64,000 nt of DNA, from NCBI GenBank assembly GCA_001692895.1, contig KV748201.1, forward strand, positions 1,674,001-1,738,000, read 5' to 3'. Shown here in pieces: positions 1 to 10,429 of this stretch. Each line of letters begins with the position of its first letter. Within the stretch, counting starts at the first letter, position 1. Source of the stretch: Cenococcum geophilum 1.58 (Eukaryota; Ascomycota; Dothideomycetes; Gloniales; Gloniaceae). The notes under the pieces are model-generated. The model was not told the DNA's origin and did no database searches. It saw nothing but the letters and a program-made list of their open reading frames with translations. Position numbers and translations under genes: made by a program.

Positions 1-758
1 TAGCATTGGATGTAGAACGAACGTTATATAATAAACATATGTTGGCGCGAGTGCATTTAGAATAAGAGGAAGGTTAGCAACTAGAAGGACTCGCAATTGT
101 AATACAACTTAACCCCTCTTTTGCATAACGAGAGTAAGAAATTGCCATTACTTCGCCTAGCAATAATATTAAAGAAACGGTATAAAGGCAACGCTTAACC
201 CAGGAAAGGGAAGAAGGTGCTTTAGGTATAATAAGTAACGATATTAACTAAATTGATTAGATGGATATTATACCTCTAGTAAACGACCTAGAGATACTAG
301 GTATCTTTAAGGACGAAGATAGAGAGGAGGGAGATAGTGTTACGAACGCTTTAAGTATAATGTTATAACTACTTAGAGAGGAGTTAAAAGAAGCTAGTTA
401 GTTAATATAGGTATGGACTAGGATGGAACCCGTGGAACTATATAACGAGGAATAGTAACTAAGGTCATATAATATGCTACGTATTAAATAAGAGGAATAA
501 GAGGAACTTACGTACCTTATGTATAACACGTATATTATATATAAGAAGGATTTTATAGGAGTACGGTTGTGTATTTAAGGACCCTTGGTCCCTACCTAGA
601 TAGTTCCTTCCTTGTAGTAATTCTTAGAATACAATTAGAGTTAATTTGTTGGGCAACTACTCCACCAGTTATTATTACGTTGTTGACTTACTTGCAATAC
701 CTACATACCTAGCCCATTAACGAGTTTACCGTAGTCCCTACTATAAGGCTCCGTTACA
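1..758 (+). mobile_element. 3' end of a Gypsy element of the Gypsy B family (internal tail plus 3' LTR)
   Basis: Bases 1-337 match the internal tail upstream of the 3' LTR of the Gypsy B element at about 48540-48651, and 338-758 match its LTR. The 5' part of this copy lies outside the window. Differences from the other copies are mostly C/T and G/A transitions, as expected of RIP. No coding function remains in this fragment. Confidence 0.85.
338..758 (+). repeat. 3' LTR, Gypsy B family
   Basis: Begins TGTTACGAACGC and ends near CTCCGTTACA. It is 421 bp long against 419 bp for the LTR at 48652-49070. A promoter-like stretch and the shared motif GTACGGTTGTGTATTTAAGG lie in its second half. This is the least RIP-altered copy of this LTR in the window. 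Confidence 0.85.
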
Positions 759-2150
759 AAAATTATTTAATTAAGACTAGCACTAGTTACGGGTTAGTAG
801 AGGTTAGGGTTCTATATATAAAGGTAGGGCTAAGACACGCTATAGAATTTGTTTAAAAAAGCAGTTAGTAGGAGAACAAAGAGGTATATTAAATTATTAA
901 TAGAAAAGAAGAAAATCTTAATAATATATCGAAGATATGTCCAAAATTGGACGAAGGTTAATAATGGAAAGTAAGGTATTAAGGAAAAGGATTAAGCTTA
1001 AGGAGTAAAGTATCTTTATACTTTACCGTCTAATACCCTTTTAGTAAATAGCCGCAACCTTACTGATATAACTCCGTTATAATAGCCCTATTTAAAAGGA
1101 AGGAAACACGCGTATAAGCTATTTAGCTATTACTTCCTTATAAAAACTAAGTACGCGGCTAGGGGAAGGCAATTAAGACGTTAATCAAAAACGTATATAG
1201 GTTAAATTATACCTAAACGATATTATAGTATTAAAGATTAACGTTATAGACGTTCTTAATAATTGTATAATAGCTATAGTTGCTATTATAAAGTGTACCT
1301 ATTTATTAAGTAGTAGAGCTACGCCAAATATACAGTATAGAACTACTAGATTTAAAAGTATATATACTAAATCTTAAAAGATAAATCTCTTTAACTAACT
1401 AATTAATACCTTAACTATATTTGACAGCTTAAGGATAAATATAAAAGTAATACGTTAGTGACGTAAGGGATTATAAATAAAGGATTATAAGAAATGATTA
1501 TAGACTATATTTTAGTAGTTAAAGATAACGGTAAGCTAAGGCTCTATACATTAAATCCCATACTAAAAGGTTCTATAGAACTATACTAGAACACTAAATT
1601 GCCTATAATACTTATAATTAATTATAAACCGATATAAAGGCTTAGAAGTAGAGTTATATAAAAATCACTATATTAGCCTAGGTAGTTACTAGTATACTTT
1701 TAATAAGCTTCTAATAGGTTTTCTAGTAATCTTTATATCTTTTCTTTAGTTATATTTTTTCCTTATTAAGGTTTTTTAGGAGTTTAAAGTAGGGGTTAGA
1801 TAAATAGATAATATATAGTGGTATACTAATATCTTTCCAAACCCCTTCTGGGACGAGCCCTTATAATCTCCCTACCGTAAGGTAATAGCGATTAAGGGCC
1901 GACCGTAAGAAAGGAGGAGGTAATATAAGGGATATTATTGCAGACACTTTAGGTTGCCCTTAAGATAACCCCTAGACGCCCCTTAGATAGTTGCCGGTTA
2001 TATACTAGAGGCACGTGCCTGTAGTATATAGTCTCCATAATCCCAGAGGCCTTACCTCCTTAAGGATTTATCTCTCTTACCAATTTATTCTATTCCACAA
2101 TCGTGCCTTATAGCCCCCTGTCTACAAAGCCTCCTTATAGTAGTTGTTTA
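759..2150. other. Unassigned RIP-degraded sequence
   Basis: Very AT-rich with stops in all frames. I recognise no protein family. The part from about 1830 to 2150 is less degraded and retains more C and G, but no ORF or terminal repeat could be found. It probably holds several old transposon fragments. Confidence 0.5.
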
Positions 2151-3211
2151 ACCTAGGTAGATTTTATTTAGTATAAAAAGACATAATCTAGAAACCAGAT
2201 TTGGCTCTATAGTTTTTACTATAGAAAATAAGGAAAAAAGAACAAAAAATCCTTAAGCAAAAAGAGATTTTAATAGTAGGTATAGCTACTAAGGTAGCAA
2301 AATACCTCGATGTCTCTCCTACTACGCAGTATACTAGCTACCAAAAATTTGGCCATATAGGAGATAGATGCTCTACTAAGGCCTGCAGATTTTATACGGC
2401 TATATATCTATCTAAAGACCACTCCTATTCTACCTATATAATAGTGGGCAAGCCTTATAAGCATACTACCCCTCTTTGCATTAATTGTAAAGAAAAATAC
2501 TTTGCTAATAGTAAAGACTGTGTAAGGGTACTTTTGGTCCCTTACTCGGCTACATCCTGGGAGCTCTCAGGGGCTGCTAAGGCTAGCCTTCGGCTAGGCC
2601 TTAGCCACCCCTTATAAGCTCCTCGGGCTTGCAGCCTCCTTCCTCCCCTATCGGTTCGTCTCTGTACTTAGGCTATTGCCTACCCTCATTACCATATCGT
2701 CCTCTTCTATCGACTCCCTATATAACTCATGCTCGGCTTGCCTGCTCCCTACCGTACACCCTAGCAATACTGCCTTACAAACTGCAAGACTCTTAAAGCA
2801 GCTAATCTAGTACGTAGTACTAGCTTAGAAGGTTCTATAGAAGAATAAAAACAAATAGGATTCTAGAAGGAGGTAACTCCTATTAGAAATCTAGTAAAAA
2901 GATATTAGAGAGTAAAGGGATAGAAATAAATTGTAAAAGGGTAGGGATAGGTATTAGGATTTCTTATAGTTTTTCCTACCGTTTTCTTATTCCCTAGTAG
3001 TTGTAGCAACTTGGTATTTTACTAAGGAACTATAAACTCCTAGTTTAGGTGTTTATAAACTAATAGGACATAGCTACTAGAACATATTAAGCTGCTTAAA
3101 AAGGATTTATATATAGAACTATAGCGCTATAGCCTAGAGGCTGCATACGTAGTATTATACGTAGTATAATACAACGGATATTTAAAAAAAATAAAAAAAT
3201 AAAAATAAAAA
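2151..3211 (+). mobile_element. ORF1-only LINE (Tad-like), 5'-truncated copy 1
   Basis: Collinear with the last kilobase of the element at 25042-27180: the end of a gag-like ORF1 with CCHC zinc knuckles (around 2330-2520 and after 2787), then a 3' untranslated region, then an A-rich tail (about 3180-3211) of short A runs separated by T. No endonuclease or reverse-transcriptase sequence lies between ORF1 and the tail. Compared with copy 2 the 5' part is missing, as in ordinary LINE truncation. A 258-bp insertion splits it at 2523. No convincing TSD was found. Confidence 0.7.
2523..2780. mobile_element. 258-bp insertion with internal palindrome in the LINE copy
   Basis: Found by comparing the two ORF1-only LINE copies: copy 2 reads uninterrupted from GACTGTG into AGACTCTT, while copy 1 carries extra bases between these points. 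The flanks ACTGTG (2517-2522) and ACTGCA (2781-2786) differ only by transitions, so they may be a RIP-altered 6-bp TSD. The insert has a strong hairpin near 2573-2620 whose arms are built from GGCTAAGGCCTAGCC-like sequence. Origin unknown; a MITE or SINE is possible. Confidence 0.5.
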
Positions 3212-3360
3212 GCAGCCGTTTACTAGTAAGAGTGGTATTCTCTTATAAAACGCGCCTACAATCCCTTAAACCTTCGGGGAGGAATCTACCTTAATGCTCT
3301 ATAATTGGCTACTAAAGCTAGCGCAAGCGCAAACGCCTACGGCGTATAAGGGGTGTAGCG

Positions 3361-3460
3361 GCGCCAGCTGCTAATTAGCTTAGGAGTTTATAGGACTTAG
3401 GGGTCACAGAGGTAGGGCTGCGCCAGCCGCTAATTGGCTTAGGAGTTTACAGGACTTGGC
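3361..3460. repeat. 59-bp direct duplication (about 1.7 copies)
   Basis: GCGCCAGCTGCTAATTAGCT at 3361 recurs at 3420 as GCGCCAGCCGCTAATTGGCT and continues through AGGAGTTTA and AGGACTT. The copies differ by transitions. The surrounding 3212-3577 has no ORF or recognisable element and marks the change from RIP-degraded to normal base composition. Confidence 0.75.
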
Positions 3461-3577
3461 AGCAGTTAGCTTTATAAGGTAAATTCCTCACCGAGGGTCT
3501 AGAACCCTGAGCCGATTTTTGATGTTTTGGTGTTCGCGCACGCCACATTTCCTAAACGACCTCAACAGCGTAGATAT

Positions 3578-3801
3578 TGTCGACCTGAATCAGGTTATCT
3601 TGTCACCGACTCCGCTACCTCCCATTGACTCAGTCATTGACTCGGTCACCTACCCCTTGTTTCCATTGCCACTCCCCTACTCCCTTCTCGTTCTCATTTC
3701 CTACACCTTTTCTATGTATATATAGAGGCTCTTAGAGCCACATTCAATAGACAGAGTCCTCATTCTTTTCTTACAATCGGTGCACGGACATCTGATCGAC
3801 A
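3578..3801 (+). repeat. Solo Copia LTR with intact TSD
   Basis: Starts TGTCGACCTGAATC and ends CTGATCGACA, nearly inverted termini. It is flanked on both sides by GATAT (3573-3577 and 3802-3806), a 5-bp TSD. It is related to the Copia LTR at 20181-20420: both share the start motif, a TATA-like box followed by GCTCTTAGAGCC or its variant, and the AATAGACAGAG motif. It shows almost no RIP, unlike every other LTR here, which suggests recent insertion or protection by short length. An open frame at 3519-3725 is a chance reading of this LTR. Confidence 0.85.
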
Positions 3802-3806
3802 GATAT

Positions 3807-4070
3807 GAATTCTACCGAGCGACCCTTTTCTAACTCTATGTTTTCCACTCGCTCGAGGTAACTACCCTAAGTTGTGCTAGAGTGTGTTTTGTCCTCGAAA
3901 ATGTGGTAAGATAATATTCCGAATAGGTAGAGCAAAGAAAGCAAAAGGCACTAATAATATAGTAGGCGAACAAGACCACAATGAACCAGACAGTAGACTG
4001 TCCCTGGAGAGCACGCTTGAATCGACGAAAGGACAAAGACTACACTTATGAAATCCTAGAACGTAAAGCC
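3807..4070. other. 3' flank of the membrane-protein gene
   Basis: Base composition is normal. It lies between the solo LTR and the gene's stop codon and probably contains the 3' untranslated region. Short open frames on the minus strand here have no recognisable similarity and are treated as chance. Confidence 0.5.
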
Positions 4071-6269
4071 CTATCTTAAGCCTCTCGACTTCATTACCTT
4101 TCCTTTTGTCTTCCGCCCACCTACCTTTCCCCACAAAACTTTTACCTTTCTTAAAGTCTCCTTCTGCGCCCGTTCAGGACCAGCCATAAGCTTAAGATTG
4201 CCGTTTTCAAACACTGCGGTCAAGTTCCGCTTTCTATCCCTCACGAGATGAACAATCATTGGGTCTTCCGCCGCACTAACGATGTCCTGGAACATCTTGT
4301 CCGGCATAACATCGTCATGAATATACGAATAAATTCCAAAGATAACGCTGATGAGAGTGAAGAGGTTGGCCAGGGCATATGGAATAAAGAGGCCGTAGGG
4401 TTTGTAGTCGTAGCGGTTGACGTCGTCGGTGCGAAGGACGGTAGTGTTGGTATGGTTACTGATATAGTATTAGGATCATGGACATGCAGCGTGGAATCGG
4501 TACTGACTTGAGCAGATCGTTATGCATCAAACCGACCGTTGTATTGAAGCTTAACTCCTCGATCAGGACATCCAACGTCCTATTCCTAGCCAGAGCTTTA
4601 TCTTGCAACCGTTGATCTGATAGACTCAGATTTCTGTCCTTGTACATGCCTTTCTCTTCATCAAAGTCAAAGAACGCATCCAGATCCCAGCTGCCCAACA
4701 GGCTAGTCCGTTCAATCTGCGAGTCGATAACACCAAATTGGGCGGCACGAGAAGGGTCCGACTGATTGGTGTTTTCGTACCAGGAGAACTTCCCAACCAG
4801 TTGATCGGCGATTACCCACATAAAGGCTGAATACGCGTGCTGTGCCATATTGGAAACATCACCTGGTTTATCGTTAGGAAAGGGCACCTCTTCAAGAACG
4901 TCGTATGAGCCTGATATGTTCTGGAAACCGTGAGCTCTTGCGACGTGGAGGTAGTAGGTAGCATTATGAAGTCTACAGACTTGATAGTGCCGTTCTTTAA
5001 CCCTGGTTCCATTGGCGTCGAGAGTAGAAGTAGACCTCAGGAAGGTCATCCAGAGCTGGTTCGTTGCATTGGAGGGTGTCTGTTGCCTTGGGGTGGAAGC
5101 GGCGAACAGGGTTCCATTCGAGTCATAGCTTGGCATAAAGTTGAAGTATGCGCTATCGGTTTCTTCGCTGGTGCCCAGCTTCGTTGCCATTTCTTCCTCA
5201 AGGAAGCCGGATATCAATGCAGTTTCCGTCGCATTGGCTCCTTGACATTTTATTATCGGGGCAAAAAAAGTGATCGAGTATTCCGAGCTGTTATAGGGCG
5301 AGTTGATAGGTAGAATCTCCCCAAGAGATGCCGTTGCGGTAGATATCAAGTTGAGAGTTGTGCGTGGTCCTGTCAAAAGTCGGCTGACATCGTCCACATA
5401 CTGCGTTGTGCCGCGACGGAACGGAGGCGAGTAGGCAAATCTATGGCCGACGCTGCTGTCTGCAATAGCGGGGTAAGGCATAGGTTCGTTGATTTCTTGT
5501 GTGTTCGTGCTAGGATAGACGAATAATGTGGCCGGTGTGAAGAAGGGGGGCAGAAGCAGACTCCTTGGCCCACGTTAGAAGGGAGCACTACGATGAAGGC
5601 TCATATACGTGCCATGCGAATAGAGCCATCGCCGATCCAGTGCGCAGTTTTCGCAGCATCTCAAAGTTCAGCAGAGACCAGAAGGACGTGTCCGCACTAA
5701 ATGCAGAATTGAAGACGCCCACAGTTATGTCCTTTCTACGCACTGTTCTCCAAAGCCACTGCGTGTAAACGGTCCAAACACTTGCACCCAGACTTATCTG
5801 AGCCAAGAACGAGAAAGCCGTACCGAATCTACGCTACGTTAGAGAAGTGGTCCTTCAGCTGTTTAATGAAACCTCCAGTTGGTATCAATAGCTGGGATTA
5901 TACCCACCTCAACTTCTCTTCCTGGCTACTAGAGTCTCCCACAATTTTTTTCTTTAGAGCCGGGTAGAATATGCAGTGTGCAAGACTCATCGCTAGGCCG
6001 ATAACGAAGAAGCTCGACATCAGAAGCGGAGACTTCCATCTGTGGATGTGCCGTTTAGTGAACAGCCGCTCCTGTTTCGGCGAAAGGAGTGGAAATTCCC
6101 TGGACGTCTCGGAAGGGCCAGCTCCTGGTTGTAAGTCCGGTGAAGCCATGTTGCTGGCGGTTGGGGAAATTGATACGCTGCTCTCATCCTGGCTGGTCTC
6201 CACTTGCCCTATAATCAAGTTCTTCGGTGTCTTTGGATCGACCTCCATCGATGATGGAAGAGATACCAT
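4071..6269 (-). CDS. Multi-pass membrane glycoprotein of unknown function (four exons)
   Basis: The only intact host gene seen. Exons on the minus strand: 6269-5908, 5828-5613, 5560-4508 and 4458-4071, joining to 673 codons (672 residues plus stop). Introns are 79, 52 and 49 nt with CTAAC or CTAAT branch-like sites; the second uses a GC-AG pair. Predicted membrane spans: residues about 81-103, 124-146, 183-207 and 565-589. Between spans 3 and 4 is a large segment (about 210-560) with a dozen or so Asn-X-Ser/Thr sequons, so it is probably lumenal or extracellular. The C-terminal tail is basic. The architecture matches a widespread Pezizomycotina family that I recall being auto-annotated as 'formylmethionine deformylase-like'; no deformylase motif is visible, so I do not assign that activity. 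An alternative start is the Met codon at 6248. Confidence 0.85.
5561..5612 (-). other. GC-AG intron (intron 2 of the membrane-protein gene)
   Basis: The 52-nt intron starts GCACGTATATG and ends AAGGAG, with TTCTAAC about 16 nt before the acceptor. The nearby GT at 5608 would put the downstream exon out of frame. Only the GC donor joins ...LFA- to -LLLPPFFTP in frame. A GC donor is a known minor splice class; here it rests on frame logic alone. Confidence 0.7.
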
Positions 6270-6797
6270 GGCTCCTCAAAGAAGGGTATTTGAAAGCGAA
6301 GCTTGTTGGGGTTTGAACATGGTTGGGTTAGAACGACACGGGATGACCAGCTGCGTAGATATATGCCGACGACGAGGCTGAGCCCTCGCGCCCGCGTCTA
6401 AATGTCTGCCTCGCTGCAGGAACGGAAGGGCGGAAACCATGTGGCAATAGCGCAAGAAAATATTGCGAGAGTATGTACTAGATTGTCTTATCGACGCCAC
6501 GTTTCTATAGCTTGTGGTGAGTTGTCCTTGGTCTCCCAATAACCGGAAGGCAGCAGCAGGCACTTGCATGCCCGCAATGGAATGCAATACGAAGCTTAAG
6601 CGACCTCTCCTGATGGAGCCAATGCCCCCTGTAGATATGAGCCAAGCAGTCGCGAGTGTCTAGATGCATGGAGTACCCGGACTTCAACTGCCTTCAGGCA
6701 AGGAGAAGGCAATCGATAATCAGGGGTGCATCACTCGCGGTATGCACCCCGCCACCGCTATGATGAAACACATTTTCGGAGTGCAATCTTTATACAG
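6270..6797. promoter_or_regulatory. Upstream region of the membrane-protein gene
   Basis: Normal base composition, divergent to no recognisable gene. It presumably carries the promoter and 5' untranslated region of the minus-strand gene starting at 6269. Short open frames on both strands have no recognisable similarity. It ends where the B2 repeat of the left Ngaro-like element starts. Confidence 0.45.
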
Positions 6798-6956
6798 TCT
6801 ATCTCTCGCACGGCACGAACAGGTTATAGTCCATTTCAAATATATCGATTGTGGGGGGTGCAGGCCTATAGGGCGGGATCCAGGCGATATCCTAGCGTTT
6901 ATAAGGCTTTTTAGGCCTAAACTTCGGAGATCTGGCCTAAATCCTACCCGGTGCCC
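6798..6956 (-). repeat. Split direct repeat B2, left Ngaro-like copy
   Basis: About 159 bp, matching B1 at 7155-7313, with shared motifs CACGGCACGAA, GGCCTATAGGGCGGGAT and TTTAGGCCTAAACTT. This copy keeps many CA/TG dinucleotides that are TA in B1, so it is less RIP-altered than B1. Confidence 0.8.
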
Positions 6957-7046
6957 CTAATGGGATAGCCCGCCGCTAGACCTAAACAGAACTATAAGTA
7001 ACTAATCTAATATACATTATAAGGGGGGTAGGTAGGTAAAAAAAAT

Positions 7047-7149
7047 AACCTATTAAGTACAGTTATAAGCAATAATATTATTAACTGTGTTAAATATCTA
7101 GTTAAATACCTAAGTTATAGGGTTTTTAGCTAAGTAATATATAGATATA
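7047..7149 (-). repeat. Split direct repeat A2, left Ngaro-like copy
   Basis: Matches A1 at 11753-11855 in the same orientation, from AACCTATTAAGT through TTAAATATCT and CTAAGTTATAGGG. Between A2 and B2 lies a 90-bp spacer (6957-7046) that also occurs in the right copy (17878-17970), so the spacer belongs to the element. Confidence 0.8.
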
Positions 7150-7154
7150 TAACA

Positions 7155-7313
7155 TCTATCTCTTACACGGCACGAATAGGTTATAGTTTATTTTAAATAT
7201 ATTAATTATAGGGGGTATAGGCCTATAGGGCGGGATTTAGGCGATATTCTAGCGTTTATAAGGCTTTTTAGGCCTAAACTTTAGAGATCTAGCCTAAATC
7301 CTACCTAGTACCT
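7155..7313 (-). repeat. Split direct repeat B1, left Ngaro-like copy
   Basis: Direct repeat of B2 (6798-6956), lying immediately next to A2. Differences are nearly all transitions towards A/T. Confidence 0.8.
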
Positions 7314-7339
7314 ACTAGCGAAGCGCCTACTACCTATAA

Positions 7340-7816
7340 AGAATTAAGTTAAAACGGGAGTAATTTCTATAGTATAAACTATGTAATAAAATTAAAACAT
7401 TATATAAGGAAAAAAGGTAAGGAAGTAAGGAGAATAGGTATATATTATTAACTTAGTTACTTAGTTAATAAGTTACTATAGTCCTAGCAGAATTTAGTAA
7501 ACTTGGTAGAATTTAGCAGAATTTAGCAGATTTAGTAGAATTTTGTAAAATTCAGAAAACTTAATAAAATTTAGCAGAATTCGGTAGATTTAGCAGAATT
7601 TTATAGAATTTAGTAAACTTAGCAGAATTTAGCAGAATTTAGTAGACTTAATAGAACTTAGTAGAGGTTATAGATATTACTAATATTACGGGTGTTACGA
7701 ATATAGAATAATCTTATAGTAGTAGGCAGAATATAGTAGAATATAGTAGATTGCGGTAGAATGCGGCAGGTAGCATATATAAGGTATTATAGGGTGGTCC
7801 TATAATAGAAAGTATA
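7340..7816 (+). repeat. Gypsy A-type LTR-like segment inside the left Ngaro-like copy
   Basis: Between the recombinase gene and B1. It aligns with the Gypsy A LTR (22068-22437): the shared order is TATATAAGG, GTATATTATTAACTTAGTTA, ATAGTCCTAGCAGAA, an expanded TTTAGCAGAA minisatellite (about 7490-7660), then a terminal CCTATAATA-like end. The minisatellite is longer than in the LTR. The same segment is present at the same place in the right copy. Confidence 0.65.
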
Positions 7817-7869
7817 AAGTCCCTATATTAGGCTTCCCTAGCTAATATAGGCATACTCTACTAGAAGTT

Positions 7870-8790
7870 TAAGTTTAATTAAAGTTATTTAGTTTCCAAA
7901 ATATTATAGTAAAGTTTTACTATATTTAATGTCTATTAACCTAACTACGCTATTTATAACTCTATAAAGCTATAATTATATATATATTATGCTACACCCC
8001 TATAAAAGAAGTAGTTAGAGTAGCTATTAGGTAGAATACCGCTAGTAGCTAAGTAGGTTAATAGAATCTTATATACTACTAGCGCCGAAAATACTTTATT
8101 ATTAACGCTAAATAATAAATCTAATAGAGGCTAGGGGTTATAGTTAAATAACCGTATTATCGCGGCTATAGAGTATAGACGATCTCTTAATATAGCGGCG
8201 ATCTAAATATTAAAGCTACTATAGGTTTTATCTATCTTACTCTATTTTAGGTAGAAGACTATTAAATAGCTATTAAAGGCAATCTTAATATTATTACGGA
8301 GGGCCCTTATAGTGCTAAAGTCCTTAGCTTTCCTATTTAAGTACGTAATCTTTCCTATATATAGGAAACCTGTAAACGCTATTATAAATACCGCGTCTAC
8401 GTTTATATCCGCCTTATAGGGTCTAAAGGTAACAATCTTATCTAAGATATCCTTTATATTTAGTAGTTTAGTCTTTTTAGTAAATAGTAATAGTAATATA
8501 GCCCCTACTAAGGCCCTTTTAATAGTATAGTCTTTAAAGGCGGCGATTAAGTAACCTAGGTTTATATAATAAGATTAAATTATAGAGATATAGTTAGAGA
8601 GGGTTTCTAGCTTAATCCTACTTATTAAAGGGGCGGCTATACTAAACGCTTATTAGGTAATCTACTTCTTTAAGTTTATCCTTTTAGCTAGATATAGTAA
8701 TAAACCGTTTAGGGCTAAGAAGGCCTCCTAGCTCTTAATAGTAAAGAAGTAGCCTTTTCTTATATTAGCTACCAAGCTATACTATATAAG
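7870..8790 (-). pseudogene. Tyrosine recombinase (YR) remnant, left Ngaro-like copy
   Basis: Mirror image of the plus-strand recombinase remnant at 16140-17060. It contains the reverse complement of the H-F-F-Y-R-G box and the terminal K-L-Y-Y segment with the nucleophile-type Tyr. Interrupted by many stop codons from RIP. In the living element this enzyme would integrate the circular cDNA. Confidence 0.65.
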
Positions 8791-8799
8791 TAGTAAAAA

Positions 8800-10410
8800 G
8801 TAATAAAACCTACTAATCTCACTCTAGAAGGTTAGGGGGGGTTAATTAAATAACTTTAGGTTAACTATAAGAGTTAGTAGCTACCTAGAGGAGAAATTTT
8901 TTTTTTTTAGTAAGAAGCCTTTATTTATCTAGCAAGAAGCCATTCTTTATTTAGTAAAAAACTATTATTTATCCGGTAAGAAGCCGTTATTTATTTACTA
9001 CTTAGGGTATAGTAATAATAATTTCTTATAATTAAATCGCGAGAGAGTATTAGTAAGCCTATTATTGGCGCTAGAGACCTATATAGTTATTATAGTAATA
9101 TTATTTGTTATTAAGGATATAAGTATCTCTTAAAGTAATTAGTTTCTAAAACCTTTTATAATATTATTTTAGATGCCGCTATAAGTAATTATATTATCTA
9201 TATAAATATAAAGAAACCTATACCACCAGACTAATAACTACTTTTTAAATGCCTTTATAATAGTATATATCTCTTTTAGGTTAATATAGTTATTTACCTA
9301 ATCTAGTAGGGGATAATAGCTAAAGGCCTAGGCCTAGGGTAGGGAAGCCGCGTAATTAGGCTAGTGGCCGTTTTCTCTACTAAAGTAGAAGCCTTTATAG
9401 CCTTTAAGTAATAAGGCGTTAGTAAATAAGTAAAACTACGGCGCCTCCTTATTATTAAAAAATAGTATACTGTTACTCGATATAAGAACCTTAAGCTAAA
9501 GGTTAAGGTCTTTTTTTAGCTCTAGGGGGAGGCGCTAGGGTATATTTTTTAATAACCTAGTAGGCTATTTTATTATAAAGTCCTATAAGAAGTAAGAGTA
9601 TAAGCGCCTAAGGCGGATAACTCTTATACACTATACTAGGTGGCCCGCTAGTTATTAGGCTTACTATAATAATAGCTAGCCCTTTTAAAGGGCTTTAGTT
9701 ATCTAATTAATAGCTTTCTATTACTTAGCTAGTAAGAGTTTTATCTCTATTACTATAATATTAATAGTATAACCTAATACTTCTACCTCTATACCTTTAA
9801 TATTCTTTATATTATTTTAGGGTACCCCTAGCTAATTAGTAACTAAGAGGTATACCTCCCTTAGTAATAATAGTATAGTTAAATACTTAACCACGAATAT
9901 AAAATTATTAAGGTAGTACTTAATAGCGGAGTTAATCTATTATACTAAAATCTAGTAGAGACCTTTAGCGAATAAGTTAAAAAGGAATGGAGCTGTTTAT
10001 AAGCTAAATAGTAGACAGTATTTAATATATATAACTCCCTTTTAGATAAAGCCAAGTAGGTAATACAACTATACTAAAACAGGCACTATCCGGAAGGCAT
10101 CTTTAATGTCTTATTTAACTAGGTAGCAGCCTTTACTAGCTATAATTATATATACTAGTATAGTCTCTATTTAGGTATAGTATAGTACTGCCTAGGCTAG
10201 GTTAATAGAGTTATTAACTAAAAAGCCCTTAGGTAAAGAGAGGTTATAAATATAATAAAAGCTGCTATCTGCCTTAGGCACTAGGCCTAGGGGTAAGGTA
10301 ACTATAAAGTTAGTGGCCTATATACGGCCTAGGGCTAGGTTAATAACAATCTTTTTAGAGATAAGGTCTTTGTTATTATATAAGGAGAGGTGGTTTTTAT
10401 AAATATTAGG
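8800..10410 (-). pseudogene. Reverse transcriptase-RNase H remnant, left Ngaro-like copy
   Basis: Inverted copy of 14520-16130. The catalytic box reads YLNN (around 9899-9910). The RNase H segment lies around 8800-9400. Stops throughout. Identified by comparison with the right copy, where the frames are easier to follow. Confidence 0.65.
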
Positions 10411-10429
10411 TAGTATAGGTAACAAGGGA

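Noticed and set aside
3519-3725. 68-codon open frame on the plus strand as a gene
   Set aside because: It lies mostly within the solo Copia LTR (3578-3801) and has no recognisable similarity; the composition is that of the LTR.
4930-5313. 127-codon plus-strand open frame
   Set aside because: Antisense shadow of exon 3 of the minus-strand membrane-protein gene.
4071-6269. Peptide deformylase function for the membrane-protein gene
   Set aside because: The recalled auto-annotation of the family is not supported: no HExxH or EGCLS-type deformylase motif is visible in the translated exons.
5971-6381. 136-codon plus-strand open frame
   Set aside because: Antisense to exon 1 of the same gene; no start context or similarity of its own.
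6276-6587. 103-codon minus-strand frame as an upstream gene or extra N-terminal exon
   Set aside because: Not in frame with exon 1, no recognisable domain, and the ATG at 6269 gives a complete family-like protein.
7490-7660. TTTAGCAGAA repeat as a CRISPR-like or centromeric array
   Set aside because: Units are about 10 bp without spacers and match short repeats in the Gypsy A LTR; it is an LTR minisatellite.
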